Origin: CAYJSJ01 sp964373065
GTDB lineage: Bacteria; Patescibacteriota; Gracilibacteria; Peribacterales; Peribacteraceae
Length of the DNA stretch: 48,855 nucleotides
Assembly: GCA_964373065.1 (NCBI GenBank)
Contig: CAYJSJ010000007.1
Span: forward strand, 1 to 48,855
Direction: 5' to 3'
In this document: positions 1 through 8,130 of the stretch, in pieces
How positions within the stretch are numbered: position 1 is the first letter of the stretch
Layout of the letters: each line of letters opens with the position of its first letter
Made by a program: the position numbers and the translations under genes
The notes under the pieces: model-generated
The model's database searches: none
Seen by the model: only the letters and a program-made list of their open reading frames with translations
What the model was told of the DNA's origin: nothing

Positions 1-53
1 CGTTGCAGTATGCTTTTACTTCATCCGCATGGCTAGAGCGCTGGCGATTTTTT

Positions 54-172
54 GAAAGCTCTGAATAATGGCTCAGGATGCTACCCAGAATAAATTCCTT
101 TATTACTCGATACGTTAGCCGGCGGTTTAAACCGCCGGCTAACGTATGGCGAGATGACGAATTCATTCGTCA
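54..172 (+). repeat. dispersed palindromic intergenic repeat, copy A
   Basis: About 119 bp, found again in inverted orientation at 41681-41799. It begins with GCTCTGAATAATG, contains a perfect 36-bp palindrome at 111-146 (half-site TACGTTAGCCGGCGGTTT) and ends with a smaller perfect hairpin at 155-172 (TGACGAAT, TC, ATTCGTCA). The blocks occur in the same order in both copies while the spacer between them has diverged. It has no coding capacity. A MITE-like or REP-like element is the best guess; no transposase lies next to either copy. Confidence 0.8.
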
Positions 173-588
173 GCTATATATGTTCTATGCAATCTGATTA
201 TTATTCAGTGATTCTTTTGATTGCTCGTTCGCCAAAGTCAGACCCAATGTTGAGCATATTCCTATGGACAACGTTGGAAACTGCTCCGCACTTCGTCATG
301 CGCTCGAAAACTTCAGTCAGCCACAAGAGTTATCTCGCAATATTTACGCATATCTGTCATTACTTATTGAATAAATATTTTGTTCAATAAAGTGCCTCTG
401 CGTACGTAGATCATAAGAAAGTCTGAGAAATAGATTAATGATCACAGAATATATAAATGGCTTAAAATAGGGCTCCTTTACATAGTATTCCCCCGTTATG
501 AACACCAGATGTAGTCAAATGATACTAGACACCAGTCCACCCTTCCGTACACTGCCCGCCTTCTATGATTTATCCTATGCTAGTAGAC
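173..588. other. AT-rich intergenic DNA without a recognisable gene
   Basis: No convincing reading frame. It holds an inverted repeat near 362-388 (TTATTGAA and TTCAATAA arms) and a 19-nt string at 457-475 (ATGGCTTAAAATAGGGCTC) that recurs with three mismatches at 29562-29580. Short frames here overlap the repeat or lack any domain character. Confidence 0.5.
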
Positions 589-699
589 GTGAAGCAATTC
601 ACGCACCAGGTTCCGGTGCCGGTGGTGGCCCTCCACACCGTTCTCATTACCATCATGTCCCTGTCGATGGTAATGACCCTCCCCACCCTTGGCTAAGGG
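589..699. ncRNA. hairpin-rich segment, candidate structured RNA
   Basis: Consecutive inverted repeats are visible: CGTGAA-GCAA-TTCACG at 589-604 (6-bp stem, GNRA-type loop), GCACC/GGTGC at about 603-619, an imperfect GGTGGTGG/CCACACC stem at about 621-640, an 11-bp perfect stem TCATTACCATC/GATGGTAATGA at 644-676, and CCCTT/AAGGG near 686-699. I do not recognise a known RNA family: the RNase P, tmRNA and SRP core motifs are absent. Strand and ends are unknown. It could equally be the end of a degraded mobile element. A 70-residue open frame runs through it but has no domain character. Confidence 0.25.
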
Positions 700-998
700 A
701 AAGGAAGTGATCGAAACCATGGCATAAGCCGCTCGCAAGAATCTAGAGAAACAAAGAACCCCGAAGCGAGCCCCAGCCTCCCCCGTCCTGAAGTAGCGTA
801 GGACACCCGGAGGACAGCGGGGATTTTTGACGTTGAATTTTTGCTAAACGCATTTGGAATGCCTATTCTGATGATATTCCATCTATTCCCTTTATTGTAT
901 GCATCCCGATTTTGAAAGTTCGCATGGTACTCCATTGCGTACAGATGCCATAAACGCGATCCTCAACAGGATCCATCGTTCAAACGCTCCACCATCTT
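700..998. other. intergenic DNA, nothing recognised
   Basis: No supported gene. A potential hairpin built on GTCCT/AGGAC lies near 787-807. An 80-residue frame on the minus strand has no domain character and no promoter of the kind seen upstream of other genes in this window. Confidence 0.4.
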
Positions 999-1502
999 CT
1001 ACTTGCGAGCCGTAGGCTTCAGCTTTCCCTCTGCAATGTGACCAGCCGGTGCAGGATTGCCGTCATCTTTCTCCAACGTGATCACGACGTTTAAGTAGCC
1101 GGTGTAGTCGGTATCCGCTTCGAAGCGAAGACTATGCCGTGTATCTGCGAAGGGATTAGTGAGGTGCCCCGTTGACACAACTTCAGAACCTTTCACCAGC
1201 CACCCTTCATAGAAAAATCCGTCTTTGGCGGGCTCTACGTTGAGCTGCACTGTGTGGAGATAGCGTCCATCTTCAAAGAGATGCGCCTGCGTGACACCGT
1301 TTGCGGCAACCCCACCGACTCCGGTCAGCGGCCCGTAAGAAAACCACGTTTCCTTCCCATGCCCTTGGTACTCTACTTCACCCCCTTGGGGCATACCGTA
1401 CTGGATCCTCTCTGTATCGAGCTCATTTCCCGTACCCAGACCTGAACGATTGCACCCCGTAAGGAGCACGAGACCGATGATGCACAGCGTAGTTTTTTTC
1501 AT
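999..1502 (-). CDS. lipoprotein with an RskA-C-like (anti-sigma-K C-terminal-like) domain
   Basis: 167 residues. The N-terminus is a lipoprotein signal: Lys-Lys, a hydrophobic stretch, then the lipobox LLTGC with Cys at about position 17, so the mature protein should be lipid-anchored on the outer face. The C-terminal half (FFYEGWLVKGSEV, then VVITLEKDDGNPAPAGHI) resembles the extracytoplasmic domain of RskA-type anti-sigma factors, which carry a Y-x-x-W-x turn and a VTLEP-x-G-x-P-x-P-x-G ending. Here that domain stands alone, with no sigma-binding part. The start is supported by a promoter whose -10 lies 8 nt upstream. The ECF sigma gene of this window is 10 kb away, so a link is speculative. 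Confidence 0.75.
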   Translation of the reverse strand: MKKTTLCIIGLVLLTGCNRSGLGTGNELDTERIQYGMPQGGEVEYQGHGKETWFSYGPLTGVGGVAANGVTQAHLFEDGRYLHTVQLNVEPAKDGFFYEGWLVKGSEVVSTGHLTNPFADTRHSLRFEADTDYTGYLNVVITLEKDDGNPAPAGHIAEGKLKPTARK

Positions 1503-1510
1503 GGGAGCGG

Positions 1511-1539
1511 AGTATATGGCGGGATACTCGTGAATGCAA
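1511..1539 (-). promoter_or_regulatory. promoter of the lipoprotein gene
   Basis: On the minus strand TTGCAT (1534-1539), 17-nt spacer, TATACT (1511-1516). The predicted transcript starts within about 2 nt of the ATG at 1502. Confidence 0.55.
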
Positions 1540-1550
1540 CGAAAAAAGCG

Positions 1551-3563
1551 CTACCAGAGAAAGCCAGGTACCCTCGCTCGAACCTTCCCACGCTCGATCT
1601 CTGCTTGGTGATCTGCCCTGGCAGCCATCACTTGGTACCGCGGTGCATCGGACGGGTAGAGCTTTGCAAGCAAAGTACAGATAACGATCATCTCCTCCAC
1701 GTTCGGAGAAAGAGCTATAAAGTGAGCGTTGACCCGTATGGCTTCACTAAAGGACTGTAACAATGCATCAATCATCGGACGCTGACGTGTGATTTCCCCT
1801 TCCCGCCCGAACGCCATATAGGACTGCAAAAGACCGCGAAGAACCCCGAGATCGTTCCACTTACCGCGCACAAACGCACGCTCATATGCGACAATAGCGC
1901 CTTCCTCCTCACCGAGAGCAAGCGATAGTTCTCCCTGCCTCTTCCAAGCACGGAAGTCTTCTGCGTTACGTACCAAGTACGCATCCACTGCGCTCATTGC
2001 TTCGGTGAGCCTCCCCTGTTCCTCGAGGAGTTTTGCACGGCTGAGCTCCAGATCTCTCGTAAAGAATTCCCACCGCGAAGCACTCTCGTACCAAAGCAGC
2101 GCGACATGGGGATTTCCCGCAGCTTCTGCACGGCGACCGAGGGAGGAAACGGCAAGGAACGTTCCTTCATAGAGCAGAGTCACAAGGAGCAAAACGGCAA
2201 TGGAAACTTCCACGAAGCGTGCAATCGATGCAGGCACGGTGCGCAGCGTACTGACGTCGAGAAAGGTAATGAGAATCCCCAGCAGGAGCCAAAACGGTAG
2301 ACTGATGCCGACAAACTGCATATTGAAATCGATGAGATTATGAAAAAGTGTTCCCACAAGCCCCAGTACGAGGAATACGTGAAGTGAAAAAATGGGGACA
2401 TCGCCTTCAAATCCCCGCACTACGAGCATTTTTATTGCAAAGAACAGGAGCGTGCCAAGCAGAAGTAAGAAGAGGACAGTAGCAGCAATACCGCGTTCCA
2501 TGAGAATTTTGAGCACCACGTTATGCGCATGATCGGACGTCGCAAGCACGTCGCTTTGAAGCTCCGGCTGAACAAAACGGAAGCTGTAGGGACCCCAGCC
2601 CACAAGCGGTTTTTGCGCCGAAAGTTGCAGAGCTTGCGTCCAGAACTGTACACGCTCAGTGACGGAACTTCCCCCCTCCGAAGCAGTGAAGGTAACTTTT
2701 TCGGAAACATCCTGTACATCAAAAGCCGCCCCTCGGAGCGCATTGAGTCCGAGGAAAAATAGGAGTGCAATCGACCCCACGATGAGCGCGGGTGGCAATA
2801 CCTTGCGTACGGGGAATTGCGGATGCAGAGCGCGGTAAAGGACAAGAGCCCACACGGCCAACTGGAACAGAAACGCGAGCAATGCCCCGCGAGAATACGA
2901 AAGCAAAAGGCAGCCGATCACCATGCCAAACACCGCAGCACGGAGCAAAAACTCGCAGCGACTCCGTAGGCTCTCCCGATCAAGGCGAAACCCGCTAAAA
3001 ACGCTGTACAGAACTATGGGCCATGCAAGGAGCAGAAAATCCGCCCATGCATTCGGCCAATAATCCGTATGAAAACGAAAGTCGAAAAACGTTCCGACGA
3101 AGCGGTTGACCGGCTGCAACGTGTAGACAAGGATACCGACGCCACAAGCCATAAGAACGGTAACGGAAAACACACGAAGAAACTGCGAAAGAAATTTTCC
3201 ACCGTGCTCGGGGTGCTTCACGTGACGGATCACCCAGAGAAAAAGCAGACCGAAAGAAGCCGTACGCATGACCTCATCGAGGCCGTAATTCTTAGTTGTC
3301 GAAGTGAAAAAGGCGGCAAAACTCAGCATGCTGAAAGCGATGACGGCAACCCAGAGAAGTGCGGAAATTTCACGAGAACGATTGCGATAATCGCAATGCC
3401 AGATAAAAGATACGCATACGGCAACACCCGTAAGCATCCACGTCATATCGAGACTCTTTCCACCGCGCCAGAGTACGGAGGAAACAAGTAGTGCAAGAAC
3501 AAGCCACTCACTGAACTTCACAGAGGTCACAGAAATGCTGCGCAATCGATCTCTCAGAGGCAT
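1551..3563 (-). CDS. O-antigen-ligase/polymerase-like membrane protein with C-terminal TPR region
   Basis: 670 residues. Roughly the first 480 form a polytopic membrane domain of about a dozen hydrophobic helices. A Wzy_C/WaaL-like signature lies in the middle: the SYSRGALLAF helix, then GWGPYSFRF and a loop with HAHNVVLKILMERG, which is where O-antigen ligases carry catalytic Arg and His. The last 190 or so residues are soluble and helical with TPR-like units (ALLWYESASRWEF, AYLVRNAEDFRAWKRQGELS, GAIVAYERAFVRG). The likely role is polymerising or transferring a lipid-linked glycan at the outer face of the membrane. Its partner may be the glycan cluster near 40-47 kb. A weak -10 (TAGTAT or TATAGG) lies 8-11 nt before the start. 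Confidence 0.8.
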   Translation of the reverse strand: MPLRDRLRSISVTSVKFSEWLVLALLVSSVLWRGGKSLDMTWMLTGVAVCVSFIWHCDYRNRSREISALLWVAVIAFSMLSFAAFFTSTTKNYGLDEVMRTASFGLLFLWVIRHVKHPEHGGKFLSQFLRVFSVTVLMACGVGILVYTLQPVNRFVGTFFDFRFHTDYWPNAWADFLLLAWPIVLYSVFSGFRLDRESLRSRCEFLLRAAVFGMVIGCLLLSYSRGALLAFLFQLAVWALVLYRALHPQFPVRKVLPPALIVGSIALLFFLGLNALRGAAFDVQDVSEKVTFTASEGGSSVTERVQFWTQALQLSAQKPLVGWGPYSFRFVQPELQSDVLATSDHAHNVVLKILMERGIAATVLFLLLLGTLLFFAIKMLVVRGFEGDVPIFSLHVFLVLGLVGTLFHNLIDFNMQFVGISLPFWLLLGILITFLDVSTLRTVPASIARFVEVSIAVLLLVTLLYEGTFLAVSSLGRRAEAAGNPHVALLWYESASRWEFFTRDLELSRAKLLEEQGRLTEAMSAVDAYLVRNAEDFRAWKRQGELSLALGEEEGAIVAYERAFVRGKWNDLGVLRGLLQSYMAFGREGEITRQRPMIDALLQSFSEAIRVNAHFIALSPNVEEMIVICTLLAKLYPSDAPRYQVMAARADHQAEIERGKVRARVPGFLW

Positions 3564-3651
3564 GCAGGCATCCTATACTACTTTCCGAAGCAATGCCTGC
3601 ACGTGAGGGCTCTCTTGCAGTGAAGTGTAGAATATTTGGCTATTTACAGAG

Positions 3652-3680
3652 TTGCTAGTATGTAAGATTTATAGTATAAT
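3652..3680 (+). promoter_or_regulatory. sigma-70-type promoter of the M23 peptidase gene
   Basis: TTGCTA (3652-3657), 17-nt spacer, TATAAT (3675-3680). Predicted start of transcription is near 3687, giving a leader of about 23 nt to the TTG at 3710. Confidence 0.65.
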
Positions 3681-3709
3681 ACTATATTAATAACACAAAC
3701 AACACATCA

Positions 3710-4846
3710 TTGCAAAAAGCACTTTTAGTGCTCTGCAGGACACACGGCAGACTAGCCGTACTCCCTATCATGGCGGCGATCGCGCTTGCACTCTCTTCAA
3801 ACGAGATGATCAAGATGGATACGCAGCGTGCGCATTTCATGGAAGTGGCACTCATCGTCGGGACACGTGCAGTGCCGAAAGAAGGTTCGCTCGCTACAAA
3901 ACCTATTCGGCGAGCATACTCTTCTTCCGCGCCGTTTATTCTTAACACAAAACGACCCGTATCTTCACTACGCACTTCAGAAAGCATGAAATCTTCGCAG
4001 AAATCATCACTCCCGAAGAAAGTAACCGTACAAATTCCACAATCATCAAAGAGCTCCTCATCCGCCTCTTCCTCGATCACGCATTCGCGCCAGCAATCAT
4101 CCGCGGCACCTACAATACGGCAAACAAAGCCGGAGCCTCCAGAGCGACCGGCCGCACCGGAATCCATTGATGATTTTCCGCCGTTTCTCGCTGCCACCTA
4201 TCCCGTAGAAAAAATTCCAAACTGGGGGGCGATGCGAAGCGAAGCGGAGTGGAACAGGCGGTACGAGGAAATGAATCCCTCGGACTTCGTTCCTGTTCCG
4301 ACGTATGACATGAAACGGCTCACGATCCCGCTCTACGATCTGATGCGTGATCTGCAGGAAGTGAATATTGCCATTGTAACCGAGAAACTTTTCTATTCCA
4401 CGCGGTACTTCGGCAGATACCATGCCGACTCCGGAGAGTTTACGGGGGATCACCCGGGCATAGATCTCAAGCTTGCTCCGGGTACGCCTGTCGGAGCGGT
4501 TGCCGGAGGACGCGTGCTAAAAACAGGTTCAGACCAATACCTCGGCAACTTCGTCATGATCGAACACGCGTTGCCGGATACTGGCATGCACGTGGTCTCG
4601 ATCTACGGGCACTTGGAATCAATCGCAACAAGTGAAGGAAAGACGGTAAAGCCGGGAACGCTCATTGGTGCCGTGGGTTCAACCGGCCGTTCATCGGGGC
4701 CCCATCTTCATCTGCAGATCGATTACAAGAAAAGTCAGGAGTATGAGCCCTATGTTCCAAGTACAAGCGTAGTGTCTACAGAAGCTTCGGAGTGGACGGT
4801 GCATCCCATTGAATTCATCGGACGGTACCGGAACATGACTCAATAA
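3710..4846 (+). CDS. membrane-anchored M23-family peptidase (LytM-like)
   Basis: 378 residues from a TTG start. The next candidate, ATG at 3770, would remove the charged residues preceding the hydrophobic segment (RTHGRLAVLPIMAAIALALS), so the TTG is preferred. A Ser/Pro-rich linker (about 95-150) leads to a C-terminal M23 domain with HPGIDLKLAPGTPV (HxxxD zinc motif), GNFVMIEHAL, YGHLESI and SGPHLHLQI (HxH motif), so all zinc ligands appear present. M23 enzymes cleave peptidoglycan cross-bridges outside the membrane, consistent with a wall-remodelling role. Transcription is convergent with the kelch gene, with a terminator between them. Confidence 0.88.
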   Translation: MQKALLVLCRTHGRLAVLPIMAAIALALSSNEMIKMDTQRAHFMEVALIVGTRAVPKEGSLATKPIRRAYSSSAPFILNTKRPVSSLRTSESMKSSQKSSLPKKVTVQIPQSSKSSSSASSSITHSRQQSSAAPTIRQTKPEPPERPAAPESIDDFPPFLAATYPVEKIPNWGAMRSEAEWNRRYEEMNPSDFVPVPTYDMKRLTIPLYDLMRDLQEVNIAIVTEKLFYSTRYFGRYHADSGEFTGDHPGIDLKLAPGTPVGAVAGGRVLKTGSDQYLGNFVMIEHALPDTGMHVVSIYGHLESIATSEGKTVKPGTLIGAVGSTGRSSGPHLHLQIDYKKSQEYEPYVPSTSVVSTEASEWTVHPIEFIGRYRNMTQ

Positions 4847-4881
4847 AAAAAAACCGGAGCGCCGCTTGGCTTTCTCCGGTT
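4845..4881 (-). terminator. rho-independent terminator of the kelch-repeat gene
   Basis: Stem AACCGGAG (4852-4859) with CTCCGGTT (4874-4881). On the minus strand it is followed by a run of U from the A-tract at 4845-4853. It lies between two convergent genes, so it serves the minus-strand gene; on the plus strand there is no U-tract. Confidence 0.75.
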
Positions 4882-4900
4882 CGATACTAAGATCATATGA

Positions 4901-6795
4901 TCACTGAACAGACTCGACGCCCTGCTCGCTCAGAACTGCCGTTTCACCATCACGAGAAACTGTCAGGAATCTGTCGAAGTTCGTGATATCGAGAGTGCGA
5001 TTTACGAAGTACATGACGGAAGGAATCGTCAATTTCGAGATCATGTAATTGCCGAACTTGTGCTTTGTAACAAAGTACTGCGGCGACTCAACGACATTCG
5101 TTGCGACCATTTCACCGCGAACGCGGATGCGCTTAAGAACATTGTCCGACCAGTTAAAGGAGATCAGCATATCCGGATGCTTCCACGTGTGTCCTTCGTG
5201 GTACCGGTTGCAGCTTACCGGTTTGATCTGTCCTGCTACGAAGAGCTGGACGTTGCGTATACAGGCGTTCCAGACGGGATCGCTGGAGACGGGGTAACCG
5301 TCCTCTCCAACATTGAAGACGACTGGGACGGGCTTCCTCGCTTCTATGGCAGCAAGTTCCGCAGCATAGCGCTCCGCCTCTGCTTGTGCTTCTGCCTCAG
5401 CAACGAGACGCGCTTCTTCTGCGCGGGCAGCTTCCACCGTTTCGCATCCGGTGCCGTTGCGAAGAATATCGGCAACCATTTCCTCCGAAACATCGAAGAC
5501 ATGCGCGTAGTTCTCGGCCATGAAATCAAAAACATCGAAGAATGCGAGGAGAATGATGCTCTCGCGTGCAGAGCAGATGGCTGTGAGCTGGTCGAACGTG
5601 AGCTCACCGGTGCCGCCGCCCGGACCGGGATCTCCGAATGCACTCGATGGAACTCCGACGTTTCCGTATCCGACATTTGACTGTCCGATGAGGAAACGAA
5701 TCAGATTCTGCTTGCGGTAGCGTGTCCCTTGTATGCCGCCGCCTCCACCACCATCGACATCGCCTCCCACCACGCAATCACCAGAAGTAAGAGATCCGCC
5801 CGATTTTACTTTTTCAGGATAATCGGCAGGCGGTGTATCACTCCACGTGTTTGTTGAAATGGTGTATCTCCAGAATGTCTTAGTGTCTTTTCCCTGAAAG
5901 GCATAAATAAAATCACCTCCAGTGTAGGCGAGTGCACCCCCATCTTTCACCTTATCAGGAGTATCGGTCATTGTTGACCATGTATTCGTTGAGATTGTGT
6001 ATCTGTAGAATTNNNNNNNNNNNNNNNNNNNNNNNNNNNNNNNNNNNNNNNNNNNNNNNNNNNNNNNNNNNNNNNNNNNNNNNNNNNNNNNNNNNNNNNN
6101 NNNNNNNNNNNNATAAAATCACCTCCAGTGTAGGCGAGTGCGCCACCCTCTTTCACCTTGTCTGGAGTATCGGTCATTGTTGACCATGTATTCGTTGAGA
6201 TTGTGTATCTGTAGAATTTCTTTTCGTCATTTCCTCGTAAAGCATAAATAAAATCACCTCCAGTGTAGGCGAGTGCGCCACCCTCTTTCACCTTGTCTGG
6301 AGCATCAGTCATTACTGTCCATGAGTTTGTAGAGATGGTATATCTCCAGAATTTCTTAGTGTCTTTTCCCTGAAAGGCATAAATATAATCACCGCCAGTA
6401 TACACAAGTGATCCGCCATCTTTCACCTTGTCAGGAGCATCAGTCATTACTGTCCATGAGTTTGTAGAGATGGTGTATCTGTAGAAATCCTTTTCGTCTT
6501 TTCCCCTGAGGGCATACAGAAAATCGCCATTACCATGGACGATTGATCCACCATCTTTTATTTTGTCAGGAGCAGCAGTGAGACTAGTCCAAGCATCGCC
6601 TGCAATGTTGTACACATTAAAGTCCTCTTTATCATCTCCTCGTAGTCCATAAATACATTCATCACTAGCAGCATACACTGTCGAAACCTGCAACACAGGC
6701 AACGAGCCTGCCACAAGCGAGAAGGCAAATACAGCAAGAGATCTCTTGGCAATGAAGCAACGAGCCTGAGTGAAGTTCACAACAAAGTTTTTCAT
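4901..6795 (-). CDS. secreted kelch-type beta-propeller protein with coiled coil and unknown C-terminal domain (one gene across an assembly gap)
   Basis: The start at 6795 gives a signal peptide (Lys-rich, hydrophobic, ending VYAAS). Then come 45-residue kelch/galactose-oxidase-like units of the form D-x-P-D-K-V-K-x-GG-x-L-x-Y-TGGD-F-IYA-x-x-G-x-D-x-K-x-F-x-RYTISTN-x-W. Six units are visible, the fifth broken by 100 N. The frames on either side of the gap differ only because 100 N is arbitrary. Replacing it with 29 bp, copied from the neighbouring unit, restores both the frame and the exact 135-bp spacing. After the propeller comes a Gly-rich linker, a short Ala/Glu-rich coiled coil (near AEAEAQAEAERYAAEL) and a roughly 140-residue C-terminal domain I do not recognise. 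The role is probably extracellular binding. The true number of blades cannot be known from this assembly. Confidence 0.75.
5815..6670 (-). repeat. 135-bp tandem repeats encoding kelch blades
   Basis: Equivalent positions recur at 5965, 6171, 6306, 6441 and 6576. Spacing is exactly 135 bp, except across the N gap, where it becomes 135 if the gap is 29 bp. Adjacent units are nearly identical in DNA, which suggests recent amplification or homogenisation and explains why assembly failed here. Confidence 0.85.
6013..6112. other. assembly gap (100 N)
   Basis: Scaffold gap of conventional length inside the kelch array. The real length should be 29 bp plus a multiple of 135 bp if the reading frame and repeat phase are intact. 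Confidence 0.95.
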
Positions 6796-6833
6796 AAATA
6801 TGAAAAAAGGAGGATGGTAATAAACTTGCAGTG

Positions 6834-6861
6834 ATAATACTGCCTATTTTATGTTTGTAAA
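6834..6861 (-). promoter_or_regulatory. promoter of the kelch-repeat gene
   Basis: Minus strand: TTTACA (6856-6861), 16-nt spacer, TATTAT (6834-6839). The leader would be about 32 nt. The plus strand carries AAAGGAGGATGG here, but it is antisense and not a ribosome binding site for this gene. Confidence 0.5.
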
Positions 6862-6968
6862 GACAAAGTACGAACACACTCTGCAGCAAAACGCAGTTAT
6901 GATTTCACTGAATGAAATGGCTTACAGGCTCTAGATCCTAGCACCTACGCCCTTTGCAGGCAATTATC

Positions 6969-6997
6969 TTTACAAAAAGAGATCATATCTGTACCAT
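6969..6997 (+). promoter_or_regulatory. promoter of the metzincin-like gene
   Basis: TTTACA (6969-6974), 17-nt spacer, TACCAT (6992-6997), giving a leader of about 20 nt. An alternative -10, TATTCT at 7006-7011, would give a 7-nt leader. Confidence 0.4.
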
Positions 6998-7024
6998 CCC
7001 TCGGTTATTCTCTTCCTCTAAAGC

Positions 7025-7813
7025 ATGCGTACTCTTTCCAAGATCTTCGCCGCCGCTTCGGCACTCACACTCGCACTTGTCATCTTTGCTTCACCACAAC
7101 TTGCCTCCGCCACCCACGCATGGGGCGCTTACCACTGGGCACGCTCCAATAATCCTTTTACATTGAAACTCGGTGATAACCTGACTTCTACATGGGATCC
7201 GTATCTCATCACTACATCAAACGACTGGTCTGTTTCCAGTGTACTCGATACTGCAATCGTTACAGGCCAGGGGCGCAAGAACTGCCGCCCAACGGCGGGG
7301 CGCGCAGAGATCTGTAACGCGAAGTACGGCAACAACGGTTGGCTCGGCATTGCGTCTATTTGGGTCAGCGGAACACATATAACACAGGGAACCGTGAAGG
7401 TGAATGACACCTATTTCGCTGCAGGCAAATATAATACTCCGGCGTGGCGCAATATGGTGATGTGCCAAGAAGTAGGCCATGTATTCGGGCTCGATCACCA
7501 GGATGAGGACTTCGGTAACCCAAACCTCGGCACCTGCATGGATTATGCCAGTGACCCCACCACGAACCAGCACCCAAACGCACATGACTACGAAATGCTG
7601 GAGACGATCTACGCACACGTGGAGAGCTCGGGCGGCACCAGCTCCAAGAAGAGTCTGAAGGCGGCGGAAAGTGATGAACTCGACGGCCCACCGCAATGGG
7701 GCAAGGTGCTGAAGAAATCGAAAGATGGCAAAACATCGCTCTATGAGCGTGATCTTGGAAAAGGACACAAGGTATTCACCTTCGTGTTTTGGACGGAGGA
7801 AGAAGAGGAGTAA
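7025..7813 (+). CDS. secreted metzincin-like protease with QExxH in place of HExxH
   Basis: 262 residues with a clear signal peptide (cleavage near ASPQLASA-T, about 29). The mature part contains MCQEVGHVFGLDH (about 146-158), matching the metzincin/matrixin zinc motif HExxHxxGxxH except that the first His is Gln148. The other ligands (H152, H158) and the catalytic Glu149 remain, and a Met-turn follows (GTCMDYA, M172). Four Cys before and around the active site could form disulfides. After about residue 205 comes a charged tail ending in a run of Glu. Either Gln acts as a weak ligand, another residue supplies it, or the protein is a non-catalytic binder. I have the impression that QEVGH-type sequences occur in other bacterial proteins, but cannot verify that here. 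Confidence 0.75.
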   Translation: MRTLSKIFAAASALTLALVIFASPQLASATHAWGAYHWARSNNPFTLKLGDNLTSTWDPYLITTSNDWSVSSVLDTAIVTGQGRKNCRPTAGRAEICNAKYGNNGWLGIASIWVSGTHITQGTVKVNDTYFAAGKYNTPAWRNMVMCQEVGHVFGLDHQDEDFGNPNLGTCMDYASDPTTNQHPNAHDYEMLETIYAHVESSGGTSSKKSLKAAESDELDGPPQWGKVLKKSKDGKTSLYERDLGKGHKVFTFVFWTEEEEE

Positions 7814-7978
7814 ATTGCTTCCTTTCACTCGCTCTGCTTATTTTTTCTTCTCTAAAGTGCCAAGAACGAGAGTGGTCTGGTGGTTTCTGAGCCGACCCAT
7901 TTTTACGTGCATCAGGAGGGGGAACATGATCGGGCTGTGGCAAGAGAAGAAGTAGCACTCGTGGTTTACCATGAGTGA

Positions 7979-7996
7979 GTCCCGCCGAAGGCGGAC
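7979..7996. repeat. short GC-rich hairpin near the 3' end of tRNA-Leu
   Basis: GTCC(C)GCC (7979-7986), GAA loop, GGCGGAC (7990-7996). It lies 9 nt past the encoded CCA of the minus-strand tRNA-Leu(CAG). There is no U-tract after it, so it is either a processing or termination hairpin without a tail or one of the small dispersed palindromes. The rest of 7814-8004 holds nothing I recognise. Confidence 0.4.
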
Positions 7997-8004
7997 GAAT
8001 CGAA

Positions 8005-8091
8005 TGGTGCCCAGGAGAAGACTCGAACTTCCAAGGGATTGCTCCCACACGCTTCTGAAGCGTGCGCGTCTACCAATTTCGCCACCTGGGC
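8005..8091 (-). tRNA. tRNA-Leu(CAG)
   Basis: 87 nt with encoded CCA. The acceptor stem GCCCAGG pairs with CCTGGGC. The D-arm is TGGCGAAATTGGTAGA. The anticodon arm CACGC-TTCAGAA-GCGTG gives anticodon CAG. A long variable arm typical of tRNA-Leu and a T-arm with TTCGAGT are present. It decodes CUG. Transcription probably starts upstream of the tRNA remnant at 8189, where an extended -10 (TGTTATCAT) is seen on the minus strand. Confidence 0.93.
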
Positions 8092-8130
8092 AAAAATACG
8101 ATGATGTCTTAGAAAGAACAATGCGCTGAG

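Noticed and set aside
498..710. 70-residue frame at 498-710
   Set aside because: Gly/Pro/His-rich translation of a hairpin-rich segment; no domain, no promoter, no conserved pattern.
589..860. RNase P RNA, tmRNA or SRP RNA
   Set aside because: I looked for their core motifs on both strands (for example the tmRNA 3' end and the SRP GGAAGGAAGCAGCC-like core) and did not find them.
6805..6820. AAAGGAGGATGG as a ribosome binding site
   Set aside because: It lies on the plus strand, while the adjacent gene starts on the minus strand; no plus-strand start with a real gene follows.
8092..8130. Intron-containing tRNA-Leu rather than a remnant
   Set aside because: No 3' half (variable arm, T-arm, CGACGGC acceptor strand) follows the palindrome before the next tRNA, so there is nothing to splice to.
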